A program made the translations under genes and the position numbers. DNA of 64,000 nucleotides from Streptomyces sp. HPF1205. GTDB taxonomy: Bacteria; Actinomycetota; Actinomycetes; Streptomycetales; Streptomycetaceae. The first letter of the stretch is position 1, and each line of letters opens with the position of its first letter. The stretch is taken from positions 1-64,000 of the forward strand of contig NZ_JAINVH010000004.1 of NCBI RefSeq assembly GCF_020400825.1, read 5' to 3'. The notes beneath the pieces are model-generated. The model did not search any database. It was not told where the DNA came from and saw nothing but the letters and a program-made list of their open reading frames with translations. Below are positions 55,250-63,454 of the stretch, one piece after another.

Positions 55250-56899
55250 GTGACGGACGGGTTCGACTTCAGCCCGGGGGCGCAGGTGCCGCTCCTGGGC
55301 TCCGACGGGGAGACGGGCGCGACCCAGGCGCTGGCCTCGGCCGCCTACCGGGACTCCGCTGTGACCGCGCTCGTCGACATCAACGACAGCGCGTCGGTCA
55401 CCGCCCCCCGGCTGCGGCTGTTCGAGCCCAACCTCGGCGAGGCGTGGGGACGGGCGGTCCAGGTCAGGATGCTCGGCGGTGGGCGCGAGCAGGTGGTGCA
55501 GTCCTTCGGGATCGAGCCGCAGACCGTGGTCGAGCACTGCCTGGCGGCCAACCGCATCCGGCAGGAGCGCGACATCCGGCTGACCGTCATCATGGTCGTC
55601 TCGGGGCTGCTGTTCCTGCCCGGCGTGCTGCTGTGGCTGGGCGCCTTCCAGCTCCGCAGGTCGCTGGTCTCGCTGCGGGAGAAGGGCAGCAGGGCGGGGG
55701 CGCTGGGCGGCGTCGTGATCGCCGTGGCGGTCGCCTTCACCGCCTTGATGGCGATCAGGCCGCCCTTCAGCGGCTTCTGGCAGCTCTACTGCCGGGTGGT
55801 GATGATCGCCCCGGTGATCGGGTGGTACGTGGCCAAGCGGATCTGCGAGAGCACCGCGAAGGACCTGCGGGCCCGCTGGGCCGACCTGGCCGGCGGCAGC
55901 GGGATCGGCGCGAAGATCCCCGAGGCGGTCCCCCGCAACCCCGGCCAGGTGCGCGCCGAGACCCTGCGGCAGAGCTTCGCCAAGCTGGCCGCCGAGCAGA
56001 ACAGCAACGTGGTCTTCTACGCCGGCCCCAAGGGAATACTGGGCATGGGCACCCGCTGGGCGAGCTGGCAGATGGCCGAGGAGCTGATCCCCGTCGAGGG
56101 GCTGAAGGAGATCAACCCGTTCCGGAGCTGGGACGTCGTCCGCGCCATCCACGACCGGCTGCGGATGCTGGAGCGCGGCCCGCTGCACACCGGCGGCTTC
56201 CCCAAGCCGTCCATACGGCACTGGATCGTGGTCCCGATAGGCGAGAAGGCGGGCAAGATCAGCCGCCCGACCGGTTCCGACGTCGAGGGCTACACCGTCA
56301 AGGACTTCGAGATCCAGCGGATCTGCAACGAGCAGCAGTTCGGCAAGGGCAACCGGCACTACCTGGGCACGCAGTTCACCCTGTGGGACGGCAACCTGGT
56401 GATCACCCTCATGGTGACCGTCACGGTCCTGGCCAGCACCCTGCGGGTGGAGGTCACCGGCCACGCGCTCGGCCCCGTCAACGGCCTGTTCACCTCCGGC
56501 CCGCCGGCCAAGGAGAAGACGGTCAGCAAGACGGTGCGGTTCTGGGAGACCAAGAAGGTCGCCCTGCCGCTGATCGAGCCGGCCGAGGTGGTGCGCCTGG
56601 CCGCCCGCGCCCCGCTCACCTGGTTCCCGCCGGTCCTGGACTACCTCGGCGGCACCCTGAAGCTGCCCGAGCCGTTCGGCCTGCGCCACACCTGGGCCGA
56701 CAAGCCCTGGGCGCACCGCTTCATGGCCGACGACGCGCTGCGGGCCGCCACGCCCGTGCTGCGGGCCGTGCACGCCGCCGCCATCCAGGTCATGCAGGAG
56801 AACGGGGTGGACACCTCGCACTTCACCAGCCGCTCGATGGTCCTCAGCGGGCTGGTCCAGGGCGTCGAGCCCTCGAAGGCGGACCTCTACGACGCCTGA
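55250..56899 (+). CDS. Membrane protein of unknown function, four predicted helices
   Basis: I do not recognise this 549-residue protein. It has a soluble N-terminus (about 1-108) and three membrane helices (about 111-131, 151-169, 178-196). A cytoplasmic-looking block follows (about 200-380) containing FYAGPKGILGMGTRWASWQMAEELIPV and IRHWIVVPIGEKAGKISRPTGSD. A fourth hydrophobic segment (about 382-399) precedes a C-terminal domain. There are no catalytic motifs I can name. The GTG (MTDGFDFSPG) has GGAG about 11 bases upstream. A 14-codon longer ATG start is possible. It may be expressed with EF-G2 after a 224-base gap. Confidence 0.75.
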   Translation: MTDGFDFSPGAQVPLLGSDGETGATQALASAAYRDSAVTALVDINDSASVTAPRLRLFEPNLGEAWGRAVQVRMLGGGREQVVQSFGIEPQTVVEHCLAANRIRQERDIRLTVIMVVSGLLFLPGVLLWLGAFQLRRSLVSLREKGSRAGALGGVVIAVAVAFTALMAIRPPFSGFWQLYCRVVMIAPVIGWYVAKRICESTAKDLRARWADLAGGSGIGAKIPEAVPRNPGQVRAETLRQSFAKLAAEQNSNVVFYAGPKGILGMGTRWASWQMAEELIPVEGLKEINPFRSWDVVRAIHDRLRMLERGPLHTGGFPKPSIRHWIVVPIGEKAGKISRPTGSDVEGYTVKDFEIQRICNEQQFGKGNRHYLGTQFTLWDGNLVITLMVTVTVLASTLRVEVTGHALGPVNGLFTSGPPAKEKTVSKTVRFWETKKVALPLIEPAEVVRLAARAPLTWFPPVLDYLGGTLKLPEPFGLRHTWADKPWAHRFMADDALRAATPVLRAVHAAAIQVMQENGVDTSHFTSRSMVLSGLVQGVEPSKADLYDA

Positions 56900-56944
56900 G
56901 CCGGCGGTCGCGTCGTGACCGCCGGCACGGCGGCGGTCACGACG
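56900..56944. terminator. Bidirectional terminator with two alternative stems
   Basis: GCCGGCGGTC pairs with GACCGCCGGC (10 bases, 7-base loop). The overlapping CGTCGTGACCGCCG pairs with CGGCGGTCACGACG (14 bases, 6-base loop). Only one can form at a time. It lies between the convergent membrane-protein and HIT genes and reaches into the last HIT codons. Confidence 0.65.
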
Positions 56945-57494
56945 GCCAGATGTCGGCGAGCATCTTGCGGGTGTCCTGGAGGAGCTGCGGCAGGACCTTC
57001 GTGTGGCCGACGACGGGCATGAAGTTCACGTCGCCGCCCCAGCGCGGCACCACGTGCTGGTGGAGGTGCGCCGCGATACCCGCGCCGGCCACCGAGCCCT
57101 GGTTCATGCCGATGTTGAAGCCCTGCGCGCCCGACGCGGTGCGCAGGGCGGTCATCGCGCGCTTGGTCTGCGCGGCCAGTTCCCGCGTCTCGGCCTCGTC
57201 CAGGTCGGTGTAGTCGGCCACGTGCCGGTACGGCACCACCATGAGGTGCCCGCTGTTGTACGGGTACAGGTTGAGCACCACGTACACGTGCTCGCCCCGC
57301 GCGATGATCAGTCCGTCCTCGTCGGACTCGGCCGGGACCGCGCAGAACGGGCATCCGTCTCCGGCACCGGGGCCGGTGGGCTTGTTCTCGCCCTGGATGT
57401 ACGCCATCCGGTGCGGGGTCCACAGCCGCTCGAACGCGTCCGGCACCCCCGCCCCGGGCTGCTGCTCCGGCTCACTCGTCATGCGGATCAGCAT
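56937..57494 (-). CDS. HIT family nucleotide hydrolase/transferase
   Basis: The 185 residues carry the histidine-triad HLHQHVVP at 143-150, whose central His is the nucleophile, and a CPFC zinc-type pair (Cys48, Cys51). LIIARGEHVYVVLNLYPYNSGHLMVVPYRHV is the nucleotide-binding core. It resembles AP4A phosphorylase or related enzymes encoded by the thrS-HIT-pgsA cluster of actinobacteria. The first ATG has GGAAG four bases upstream. An ATG four codons later is also plausible. Confidence 0.92.
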   Translation of the reverse strand: MLIRMTSEPEQQPGAGVPDAFERLWTPHRMAYIQGENKPTGPGAGDGCPFCAVPAESDEDGLIIARGEHVYVVLNLYPYNSGHLMVVPYRHVADYTDLDEAETRELAAQTKRAMTALRTASGAQGFNIGMNQGSVAGAGIAAHLHQHVVPRWGGDVNFMPVVGHTKVLPQLLQDTRKMLADIWPS

Positions 57495-57560
57495 AGGACT
57501 TCCGGCCCCGGTCGCGTGTCGCCGGGCCCGTCACCCCCACCGCCCGGCGATCCTGGCCGG

Positions 57561-58223
57561 ATGGACGCCGACACCCGCCTGACCCGGTGGGAGAACCGCA
57601 GCGAGATCCCCCTGTTCTTCGCGTCGCTGCTGTTCCTCGCCGCCTACGCCGTCCACGTCCTCGACCCCGGGCTGCCCGCGGCGGTGCACATGGCGCTCAA
57701 GTCGGTCGTCGTCGCCACCTGGGGGTACTTCCTGCTGGACTACGTGGTCCGCTGGCGGCTCAGCGGCCGGCGCTTCGGCCCCGCGTACGTCCGCGACAAC
57801 CTGCTCGACACGGTGGTGCTGTTCCTGCCCCTGCTGCGCCCGCTGCGCATCGTCGACCTCTACCAGGTGCTCCAGCGCCGCCGCGCGCAACCCCGGCTGA
57901 GCCTGTACGGCCGCGTCATCTCGTACGCCGGCCTGAGCGCCCTCCTGCTCGGTTTCGCCGCCGCGCTGTCGGTCTATCAGGCGGAGCGGTACGCCAAGGG
58001 CGCCAACATCCGTACCTTCGGCGACTCGGTGTGGTGGGCCTGCTCCACGATCACCACCGTCGGCTACGGCGACGCCACCCCCGTCACCACCCGCGGCCGC
58101 GTCGTCGCGGGACTGCTGATGTTCCTGGGCCTGGCGCTGCTGGGCGCGGTGACCGGCTCGTTCTCCTCGTGGCTGCTGCAGGTGTTCACGCGGGAGGACG
58201 AGAAGAGGCCCCCGGCGCCTTGA
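57561..58223 (+). CDS. Two-pore-loop/voltage-gated-like potassium channel
   Basis: The 220-residue integral membrane protein contains the potassium selectivity filter TTVGYGD at 165-171, between a pore helix and a last membrane span (about 181-203). Upstream are four hydrophobic segments with a positively charged LLRPLRIVDLYQVLQRRR helix (about 91-108) like a weak S4 voltage sensor. There is no cytoplasmic RCK or cyclic-nucleotide domain. The ATG giving MDADTRLTRW is chosen. It is convergent with thrS and separated from HIT by a divergent gap. Confidence 0.9.
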   Translation: MDADTRLTRWENRSEIPLFFASLLFLAAYAVHVLDPGLPAAVHMALKSVVVATWGYFLLDYVVRWRLSGRRFGPAYVRDNLLDTVVLFLPLLRPLRIVDLYQVLQRRRAQPRLSLYGRVISYAGLSALLLGFAAALSVYQAERYAKGANIRTFGDSVWWACSTITTVGYGDATPVTTRGRVVAGLLMFLGLALLGAVTGSFSSWLLQVFTREDEKRPPAP

Positions 58224-58238
58224 ACGCGCCGGGGGGCC
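58207..58238. terminator. Hairpin at the channel/thrS convergent junction
   Basis: GGCCCCCGGCGC pairs with GCGCCGGGGGGCC apart from one bulged base. The stem includes the end of the channel reading frame. It probably ends both transcripts. Confidence 0.55.
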
Positions 58239-58270
58239 GCCCTCAGAAGTCCGCCGACAGGAGTCCGCGG

Positions 58271-60253
58271 TCACACCTGGACGCGGCGCTCGACCACGTC
58301 GACGATCTTGCGCAGGGCCAGGTCGCGGGGGACCCCGTTCTCCTGGGAGCCGTCGCGGTAGCGGAAGGACACCGTGCCGTTGGACATGTCCTCGTCGCCC
58401 ACGATGATCATGAACGGCACCTTCTGCTTCTGCCAGGTCCTGATCTTCTTCTGCATGCGGTCCGACGACGCGTCCACCTCGACCCGCAGCCCCTCGCGCT
58501 TGGCCTCGGCCGCGAATTCCTGCAGGTAGGACACGTGCGCGTCGCCCACGGGGATGCCGACCGCCTGGACGGGCGCGAGCCAGGCCGGGAAGGCGCCCGC
58601 GTAGTGCTCCAGCAGGACCGCGAAGAACCTCTCGATGCTGCCGAACAGCGCCCGGTGGATCATGACCGGCCGCTGCCGCGAGCCGTCCGCCGCGGTGTAC
58701 TCCAGGCCCATGCGCTCCGGCATGTTGAAGTCGAGCTGGATGGTGGACATCTGCCAGTTCCGCCCGATGGCGTCCCGGGTCTGCACCGAGATCTTCGGCC
58801 CGTAGAAGGCCGCGCCGCCCGGGTCGGGCACCAGCGGCAGTCCCTGCTTCTCGGCCACCTTCCGCAGGGTCTCCGTGGCCTCCTCCCAGACCTCGTCGCT
58901 GCCGACGAACTTGGTCTCGTCCTTGGTGGACAGCTCCAGGTAGAAGTCGGTGAGCCCGTAGTCCCGCAGCAGGTTGAGCACGAAGGTCAGCGTCGAGTCC
59001 AGCTCGTCGGCCATCTGCTCGCGGGTGCAGTAGATGTGCGCGTCGTCCTGGGTGAAGCCGCGCGCCCGGGTCAGGCCGTGCACCACGCCCGACTTCTCGT
59101 ACCGGTACACGGTCCCGAACTCGAAGAAGCGCAGCGGCAGTTCACGGTACGACCGGCCGCGCGCACCGAAGATCAGGTTGTGCATCGGGCAGTTCATGGG
59201 CTTGAGGTAGTAGTCCGTGCCCTCGTCGAGCTGCATGGGCGGGTACATGGCGTCCGCGTACCAGTCCAGGTGCCCGGAGATCTCGTACAGCTTCCCCTTG
59301 GTGGCGTGCGGGGTGTAGACGAAGTCGTACCCCTCCTCCTCGTGCCGCCTGCGCGAGTAGTCCTCCATCACCCGGCGGACGATGCCGCCCTTGGGGTGGA
59401 AGACGGCCAGGCCGGAGCCGATCGGCTCGGGGACGGAGAACAGGTCGAGCTCGGTGCCCAGCTTGCGGTGGTCGCGCTTGGCGGCCTCCTCCAGGAAGTC
59501 CAGGTGGGCCTTGAGCTCGTCCTTGGTGGGCCAGGCGGTGCCGTAGATGCGCTGCAGCATGGGGTTGGCCTCGCTGCCGCGCCAGTACGCGGCCGCGTTG
59601 CGCATCAGCTTGAACGCCGGGATCAGCCGGGTGCTGGGCAGGTGCGGGCCGCGGCACAGGTCCTTCCAGCACAGCTCGCCGGTCTTGGCGTCGAGGTTGT
59701 CGTAGATGGTCAGCTCGCCGCCGCCCACCTCGACGTCCGCGCCCTCGCCGGCGGTCGCGGAGGAGCCCTTGAGGCCGATCAGCTCCAGCTTGTACGGCTC
59801 GCCGGCCAGTTCCGCGCGGGCCTCGTCCTCGGTGACGACGCGGCGGGAGAAGCGCTGGCCGCGCTTGACGATCTCCTGCATCTTCTTCTCGACGGCCTTG
59901 AGGTCGTCGGGGTGGAAGGGCTTGTCGACGTCGAAGTCGTAGTAGAAGCCGTCCTTGATCGGCGGGCCGATGCCCAGCTTGGCCTCGGGGAAGATCTCCT
60001 GCACGGCCTGGGCCATGACGTGCGCGGTGGAATGGCGCAGGATGTTCAGGCCGTCCTGGCTGGTGATCTCCACGGGCTCGACCCGGTCGCCGTCGGCGAG
60101 GACGTGACCGAGGTCCTTCAGCTCGCCGCCGACCCTGGCCGCGACCACCGAGCGCTCGCCCGGGAACAGGTCGGCCGCCGTCGTCCCCGTCGTGACCAGC
60201 CGCTCTTCCGGTTCGGCGGAATCGCGTGTGATGATCACTCGGAGGTCTGACAC
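58271..60253 (-). CDS. thrS: Threonyl-tRNA synthetase
   Basis: It charges tRNA-Thr. The 660 residues have an N-terminal TGS domain (about 1-62) and an editing domain with HSTAH (HxxxH) and [12 protein letters not shown]. The class II catalytic core includes MNCPMHN with a zinc-ligand cysteine, [15 protein letters not shown] and a C-terminal anticodon-binding domain. The GTG giving [10 protein letters not shown] has GGAGCAG upstream. The longer upstream frame is GC-biased filler. It is convergent with the potassium channel. Confidence 0.97.
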   Translation of the reverse strand: MSDLRVIITRDSAEPEERLVTTGTTAADLFPGERSVVAARVGGELKDLGHVLADGDRVEPVEITSQDGLNILRHSTAHVMAQAVQEIFPEAKLGIGPPIKDGFYYDFDVDKPFHPDDLKAVEKKMQEIVKRGQRFSRRVVTEDEARAELAGEPYKLELIGLKGSSATAGEGADVEVGGGELTIYDNLDAKTGELCWKDLCRGPHLPSTRLIPAFKLMRNAAAYWRGSEANPMLQRIYGTAWPTKDELKAHLDFLEEAAKRDHRKLGTELDLFSVPEPIGSGLAVFHPKGGIVRRVMEDYSRRRHEEEGYDFVYTPHATKGKLYEISGHLDWYADAMYPPMQLDEGTDYYLKPMNCPMHNLIFGARGRSYRELPLRFFEFGTVYRYEKSGVVHGLTRARGFTQDDAHIYCTREQMADELDSTLTFVLNLLRDYGLTDFYLELSTKDETKFVGSDEVWEEATETLRKVAEKQGLPLVPDPGGAAFYGPKISVQTRDAIGRNWQMSTIQLDFNMPERMGLEYTAADGSRQRPVMIHRALFGSIERFFAVLLEHYAGAFPAWLAPVQAVGIPVGDAHVSYLQEFAAEAKREGLRVEVDASSDRMQKKIRTWQKQKVPFMIIVGDEDMSNGTVSFRYRDGSQENGVPRDLALRKIVDVVERRVQV

Positions 60254-60816
60254 GGGTCTGCTCCTGACTGAGGTCCGTGATACGGGTCGGTACGGTCGGT
60301 ACGGGTCGTCGTGCGGATGGTACGGGGGCCCCGCCCGCGTGACGCCGTCGCGCGGCGAGGGGCCGCACCGGTGAATCGTACCGAGACCGGAGGCGTGCCC
60401 GCGAAGGCATACGGCACGCGGGGGCCGAGCGGCACCCGGGGCCCCGCGGCGGGCGGTGCGGGCGGTGCACCGGGCCCGTGGCGGGCGCACGGCGTCCGGC
60501 GCCTTCTTGCGGGGGTTGCCGGGGTTGCCGGGCGGGGCACCGCCTGGCGGAGGCCGGCGCCGGGCGGGACGCCGGGCGGGTGCCGAGCAGGCCCCGCGGC
60601 CGGGTCCCCGGAGCGCGGGGAACGAGTCCGCTCGTGCGTACAACAGTGCGTGACTCGTACGTTTTCTCCCTCGTATTGGCCTTCCGACCTGCGCAAACTC
60701 GCGAAGTATCCCGGTTCGTCGACGTCCCGTCATGGGTACACCATTGGTGGGGAGTTGCCGTACTCCTCCCGAACATCCCCTGGAAATCCTTTATTCATGC
60801 ACTTGGGGAGCACGCC
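60254..60816. other. Long thrS / exonuclease-like divergent region without a gene
   Basis: This 560-base gap holds two unlike parts. The half next to thrS is extremely GC-rich with GTACGG/GGTACGGGTC repeats and could form a long structured thrS leader. I saw no T-box consensus in it. The half next to the plus-strand gene (about 60650-60816) is markedly more AT-rich and probably contains promoters for both directions. Open frames here have random composition. Confidence 0.6.
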
Positions 60817-61548
60817 ATGCCGCGCTGGTACGAGGGTCCGCTGGCCGCCTTCGCCACCGAGACGACGGGGGTGGACGTGGAGACGGACCGGATCGTCTCC
60901 GCCGCGCTGGTCGTCGAACCGGGCGCGGACCGGTCGGCCGAAGTGGTCCGATGGCTGGTGGATCCGGGTGTTCCCGTGCCGCGGGCGGCGAGGGCGGTGC
61001 ACGGCCTGTCCGAGGAGTTCCTGCGGTTGTACGGGCGGCCGCCCGGCCCGGTGCTGGAGGAGGTGGCCGGGGAGCTGGCCCGGGTCAGCGCCGCCGGCGT
61101 GCCCCTGGTGGTGATGGACGCGCCCTTCGGTCTGACGGTGCTGGACCGGGAGTTGACCCGGCACCGGAACACCTCGCTGCGGTCGTACGTCGCCGGTTCC
61201 GGCTGGCACGTGCTCGACCCGCGGGTGCTGGACAAGCACCTGGACAGGTACCGCGAGGGCCGCCGCGCCCTCGCCGACCTCTGCGAGCATTACCAGGTCC
61301 CGCCGACCGGCGCCCATGACGCGGCGGCCGACGCGACCGCGTCCCTGGCCCTCGTACGGGCCATCGGCCGGCGCTACGCCGACCGCCTCGCCCCGATGAC
61401 CACCGCCGAGCTCCACGCGCGTCAGGCGGTCTGGCACGCCGCCCAGTCCCCCGGCATCGAGTCCCGGCCCGCCCGCGACGGCTCCCCGGAACACCGCGAC
61501 CCCGCCTGGCCCCTGCGCCCGGCCCCCACTTCCCCGGCCGCGGCCTGA
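60817..61548 (+). CDS. DnaQ-like DEDDh exonuclease-fold protein lacking two catalytic acids
   Basis: The 243-residue protein begins MPRWYEGPLAAFATETTGVD. The fold is clear, but motif I, normally FDxETTG, reads FATETTG (Ala13 for Asp; Glu15 kept). Motif II, normally NAPFDL with Asp, reads DAPFGL (Gly105 for Asp). The ExoIII motif is intact (GAHDAAADA, His167 and Asp172). The family needs four acids and a histidine to hold two metals, so exonuclease activity should be lost or very weak. It has no polymerase domain. GGGGAG lies six bases before the ATG. The frame is intact, so this is not simple decay. Confidence 0.85.
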   Translation: MPRWYEGPLAAFATETTGVDVETDRIVSAALVVEPGADRSAEVVRWLVDPGVPVPRAARAVHGLSEEFLRLYGRPPGPVLEEVAGELARVSAAGVPLVVMDAPFGLTVLDRELTRHRNTSLRSYVAGSGWHVLDPRVLDKHLDRYREGRRALADLCEHYQVPPTGAHDAAADATASLALVRAIGRRYADRLAPMTTAELHARQAVWHAAQSPGIESRPARDGSPEHRDPAWPLRPAPTSPAAA

Positions 61549-61595
61549 GCGCGCCGCGGACGCCCCGGGACGACGGCGGCACGTGGCACACGGAA

Positions 61596-61641
61596 AAGGC
61601 GGGGCACATCCGCGTTCTCGCGGACATGCCCCGCCTTCTTT
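61596..61641. terminator. Bidirectional terminator between the exonuclease-like gene and tRNA-Val
   Basis: Nineteen-base arms with two mismatches (AAGGCGGGGCACATCCGCG against its complement) enclose a TTCT loop. T-rich flanks lie on both strands: CTTT on plus and TTTT on minus. Confidence 0.8.
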
Positions 61642-61645
61642 CCGG

Positions 61646-61717
61646 TGGGCGATACTGGGATCGAACCAGTGACCCCTTCGGTGTGAACGAAGTGCTCTCC
61701 CGCTGAGCTAATCGCCC
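61646..61717 (-). tRNA. tRNA-Val (anticodon CAC)
   Basis: The minus strand folds as a complete 72-base tRNA: GGGCGAT acceptor, GCTC/GAGC D-stem, anticodon stem CTTCG/CGAAG with loop TTCACAC, and ACTGG/CCAGT T-stem with TTCGATC. The CAC anticodon reads GTG, a very common codon here. CCA is not encoded (CCG follows the discriminator A). Confidence 0.97.
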
Positions 61718-61754
61718 GGGACGTCAGAACCATACAGGCGAAGGGCGGTGCGCT

Positions 61755-62306
61755 TCAAACCACATGGTCCGCGCCGCCCGCGCCGCCCGGCAGCGGCCCC
61801 GGGCCGTCGTCGGCCGCCGCGGGCGGTCCAGCGGCCGGGGACGGCGGATCGGCCGGGTCGGCGGCGAGGCAGGCCCGCAGGCCGTCGCGGCCGGCGCGCA
61901 TCATCAGGGCGTGGTTGGCGCGGAAGAAGGGGCGGCCGGGGACGGCGAGCAGGCGCATGAGGAACTTGCGGACCACGACCTCCTGCTCGAACAGCAGCCG
62001 GGTCGCGGCGGGGCGCCCGCCGGCCAGGACGGTCCAGCGGACCCACCCCTCCAGATCGCCGGTCATGGCGACCTCGAGGACGCGCCCCGCCGGATCCTGC
62101 CGGGTGGAGCGGGCCGTGACCACCAGGTCGTACGGGAGCAGGGAGCGGAACCGGAGCACCCCGCTGGTCTCGCCGGTCTGCCGGACCTCGCGGACCTGCG
62201 GCCACCACCGGGGGTAGAAGTCGGGACGTTCGAGGACGCGGTAGACCGCGTCGGGCTCGGCGTCGAGGTGCCACACACTGCGGAAGCGGTAGTGACTCCA
62301 GTCCAT
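61755..62306 (-). CDS. SRPBCC/polyketide cyclase-like family protein
   Basis: The 183 residues begin MDWSHYRFRSVWHLDAEPDAVYRVL, followed by PDFYPRWWPQVREVR and a run of beta strands ending in a long helix (FFRANHALMMRAGRDGLRACL). This is the START/Bet v1-like helix-grip pattern that binds hydrophobic ligands. The last 30 residues are Pro/Gly/Ala-rich. Substrate unknown. It is a single gene flanked by two tRNA-Val genes on the same strand. Confidence 0.8.
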   Translation of the reverse strand: MDWSHYRFRSVWHLDAEPDAVYRVLERPDFYPRWWPQVREVRQTGETSGVLRFRSLLPYDLVVTARSTRQDPAGRVLEVAMTGDLEGWVRWTVLAGGRPAATRLLFEQEVVVRKFLMRLLAVPGRPFFRANHALMMRAGRDGLRACLAADPADPPSPAAGPPAAADDGPGPLPGGAGGADHVV

Positions 62307-62356
62307 GGGACCAGTGTGCGCATCCGCCCGCGTCCGGGGGCGGGAAACGGCGGGGT

Positions 62357-62431
62357 TGGTGCGCGATACTGGGATCGAACCAGTGACCTCTTCGGTGTGA
62401 ACGAAGCGCTCTCCCGCTGAGCTAATCGCGC
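62357..62431 (-). tRNA. tRNA-Val (anticodon CAC), second copy
   Basis: It is nearly identical to the tRNA at 61646-61717, with the same D, anticodon and T arms and CAC anticodon. The second acceptor pair is C2-G71 instead of G2-C71, a compensated double change, and positions 26 and 44 differ. Here CCA is encoded after the discriminator A. The coordinates include the CCA. Confidence 0.97.
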
Positions 62432-62812
62432 CTGCGCCAGCAAGATTACCCCACCCGGAGGGTGCTCCCGACCACCCGGCGGCGGCCCCCCGGGGCCGCC
62501 GCCGGCGCTTCCCGCCAACCGCCCGTCACCCCGCCCGTCCCCTCGGCCGTCACCCCGCCCGTCTTTCGTCCGCGTCAGGGTGCCGGGGCCGCGCGACCCC
62601 CATCCGCTACCGAGCGTAGTCGCGGAGCCAAACGTACGACTTTTGCCGCACCCCCGCGACGGCCCTCCGGCAGGTCCGCGGGCTGGGCCGGACGAGGTAC
62701 CAGAAGCCTCACAAACCGCTCAGAGGGGTTTACAACGTCCCCGCAGGTGGCATGTCGATTTCGCCGACGTGCGAATCCCCGAGCGCACACTGAGCGAAAG
62801 GCCTTGGCGCTT
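62432..62812. other. tRNA-Val / ssgB spacer
   Basis: This 380-base region has no gene. Next to the tRNA it contains a repeat of GTCACCCCGCCCGTC spaced about 24 bases apart. The ssgB-proximal 100 bases are less GC-rich and carry the likely ssgB promoter. Short open frames here are compositional artefacts. Confidence 0.65.
62728..62753 (+). promoter_or_regulatory. Candidate stress-sigma (SigH/SigB-like) promoter of ssgB
   Basis: GTTTAC and GGTGGCAT are spaced so that GTTT and GGTGGC are 14 bases apart, resembling the GTTT-N14-17-GGGTAT pattern of SigB-family sigma factors. SigH control of ssgB is reported in S. coelicolor. The -10 match here is partial. It gives a leader of about 55 bases. Confidence 0.4.
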
Positions 62813-63226
62813 ATGAACACCACGGTCAGCTGCGAGCTGCACCTGCGCCTCGTTGTGTCGAGCGAATCCTCACTGCCCGTGCCCGCGGGCTTGCGGTACG
62901 ACACGGCCGATCCGTATGCCGTGCACGCCACCTTCCACACCGGTGCCGAAGAGACGGTCGAATGGGTGTTCGCCCGCGACCTGCTCGCCGAGGGGCTGCA
63001 CCGCCCCACCGGCACCGGCGACGTCCGGGTCTGGCCGTCCCGCAGCCACGGTCAGGGCGTCGTGTGCATCGCCCTCAGCTCCCCGGAGGGCGAAGCCCTG
63101 CTCGAAGCCCCGGCGCGGGCCCTGGAGTCCTTCCTGAAGCGGACGGACGCCGCGGTGCCGCCGGGCACCGAGCACCGCCATTTCGATCTGGACACGGAGC
63201 TCTCGCACATCCTCGCGGAGAGCTGA
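62813..63226 (+). CDS. ssgB: Sporulation cell-division regulator SsgB
   Basis: SsgB recruits FtsZ to sporulation septa and is a hallmark of sporulating actinomycetes. The 137 residues begin MNTTVSCELHLRLVVSSESS and are the standard SsgB length. Internal blocks such as YAVHATFHTGAEETVEWVFARDLL and SFLKRTDAAVPPGTEH match the SALP family. The ATG is preceded by GAAAGG at rather long spacing. The preceding less GC-rich 100 bases hold a candidate promoter. It is divergent from the tRNA-Val pair. Confidence 0.96.
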   Translation: MNTTVSCELHLRLVVSSESSLPVPAGLRYDTADPYAVHATFHTGAEETVEWVFARDLLAEGLHRPTGTGDVRVWPSRSHGQGVVCIALSSPEGEALLEAPARALESFLKRTDAAVPPGTEHRHFDLDTELSHILAES

Positions 63227-63454
63227 GCCCCGTACCCGGTCCGCGGCCGTCCTACTCGGGGGGACGCCCGGACACCAGCAGTAGCGCCGGACCCGGGGGC
63301 GGCAACGCTCCCCGGACACGGGGTCGTACCGCGGCCCCGCGCCCGCCGTCCGCCGTGACAGCCGCGGCCGCGGCGCCCTCGGGCACCCGGCCGGGGCCGT
63401 CGCGCGCTAAAGTCACCCGGAACCGCAGCCGTCCGACCACGGCAGGAGCGTTCC

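Noticed and set aside
60254..60700. T-box riboswitch for thrS
   Set aside because: I looked for the conserved T-box sequence and antiterminator and saw neither.
61646..62431. tRNA-Val as an integration site of a mobile element
   Set aside because: No integrase, excisionase or displaced tRNA 3' fragment is present. The second copy is a full tRNA.
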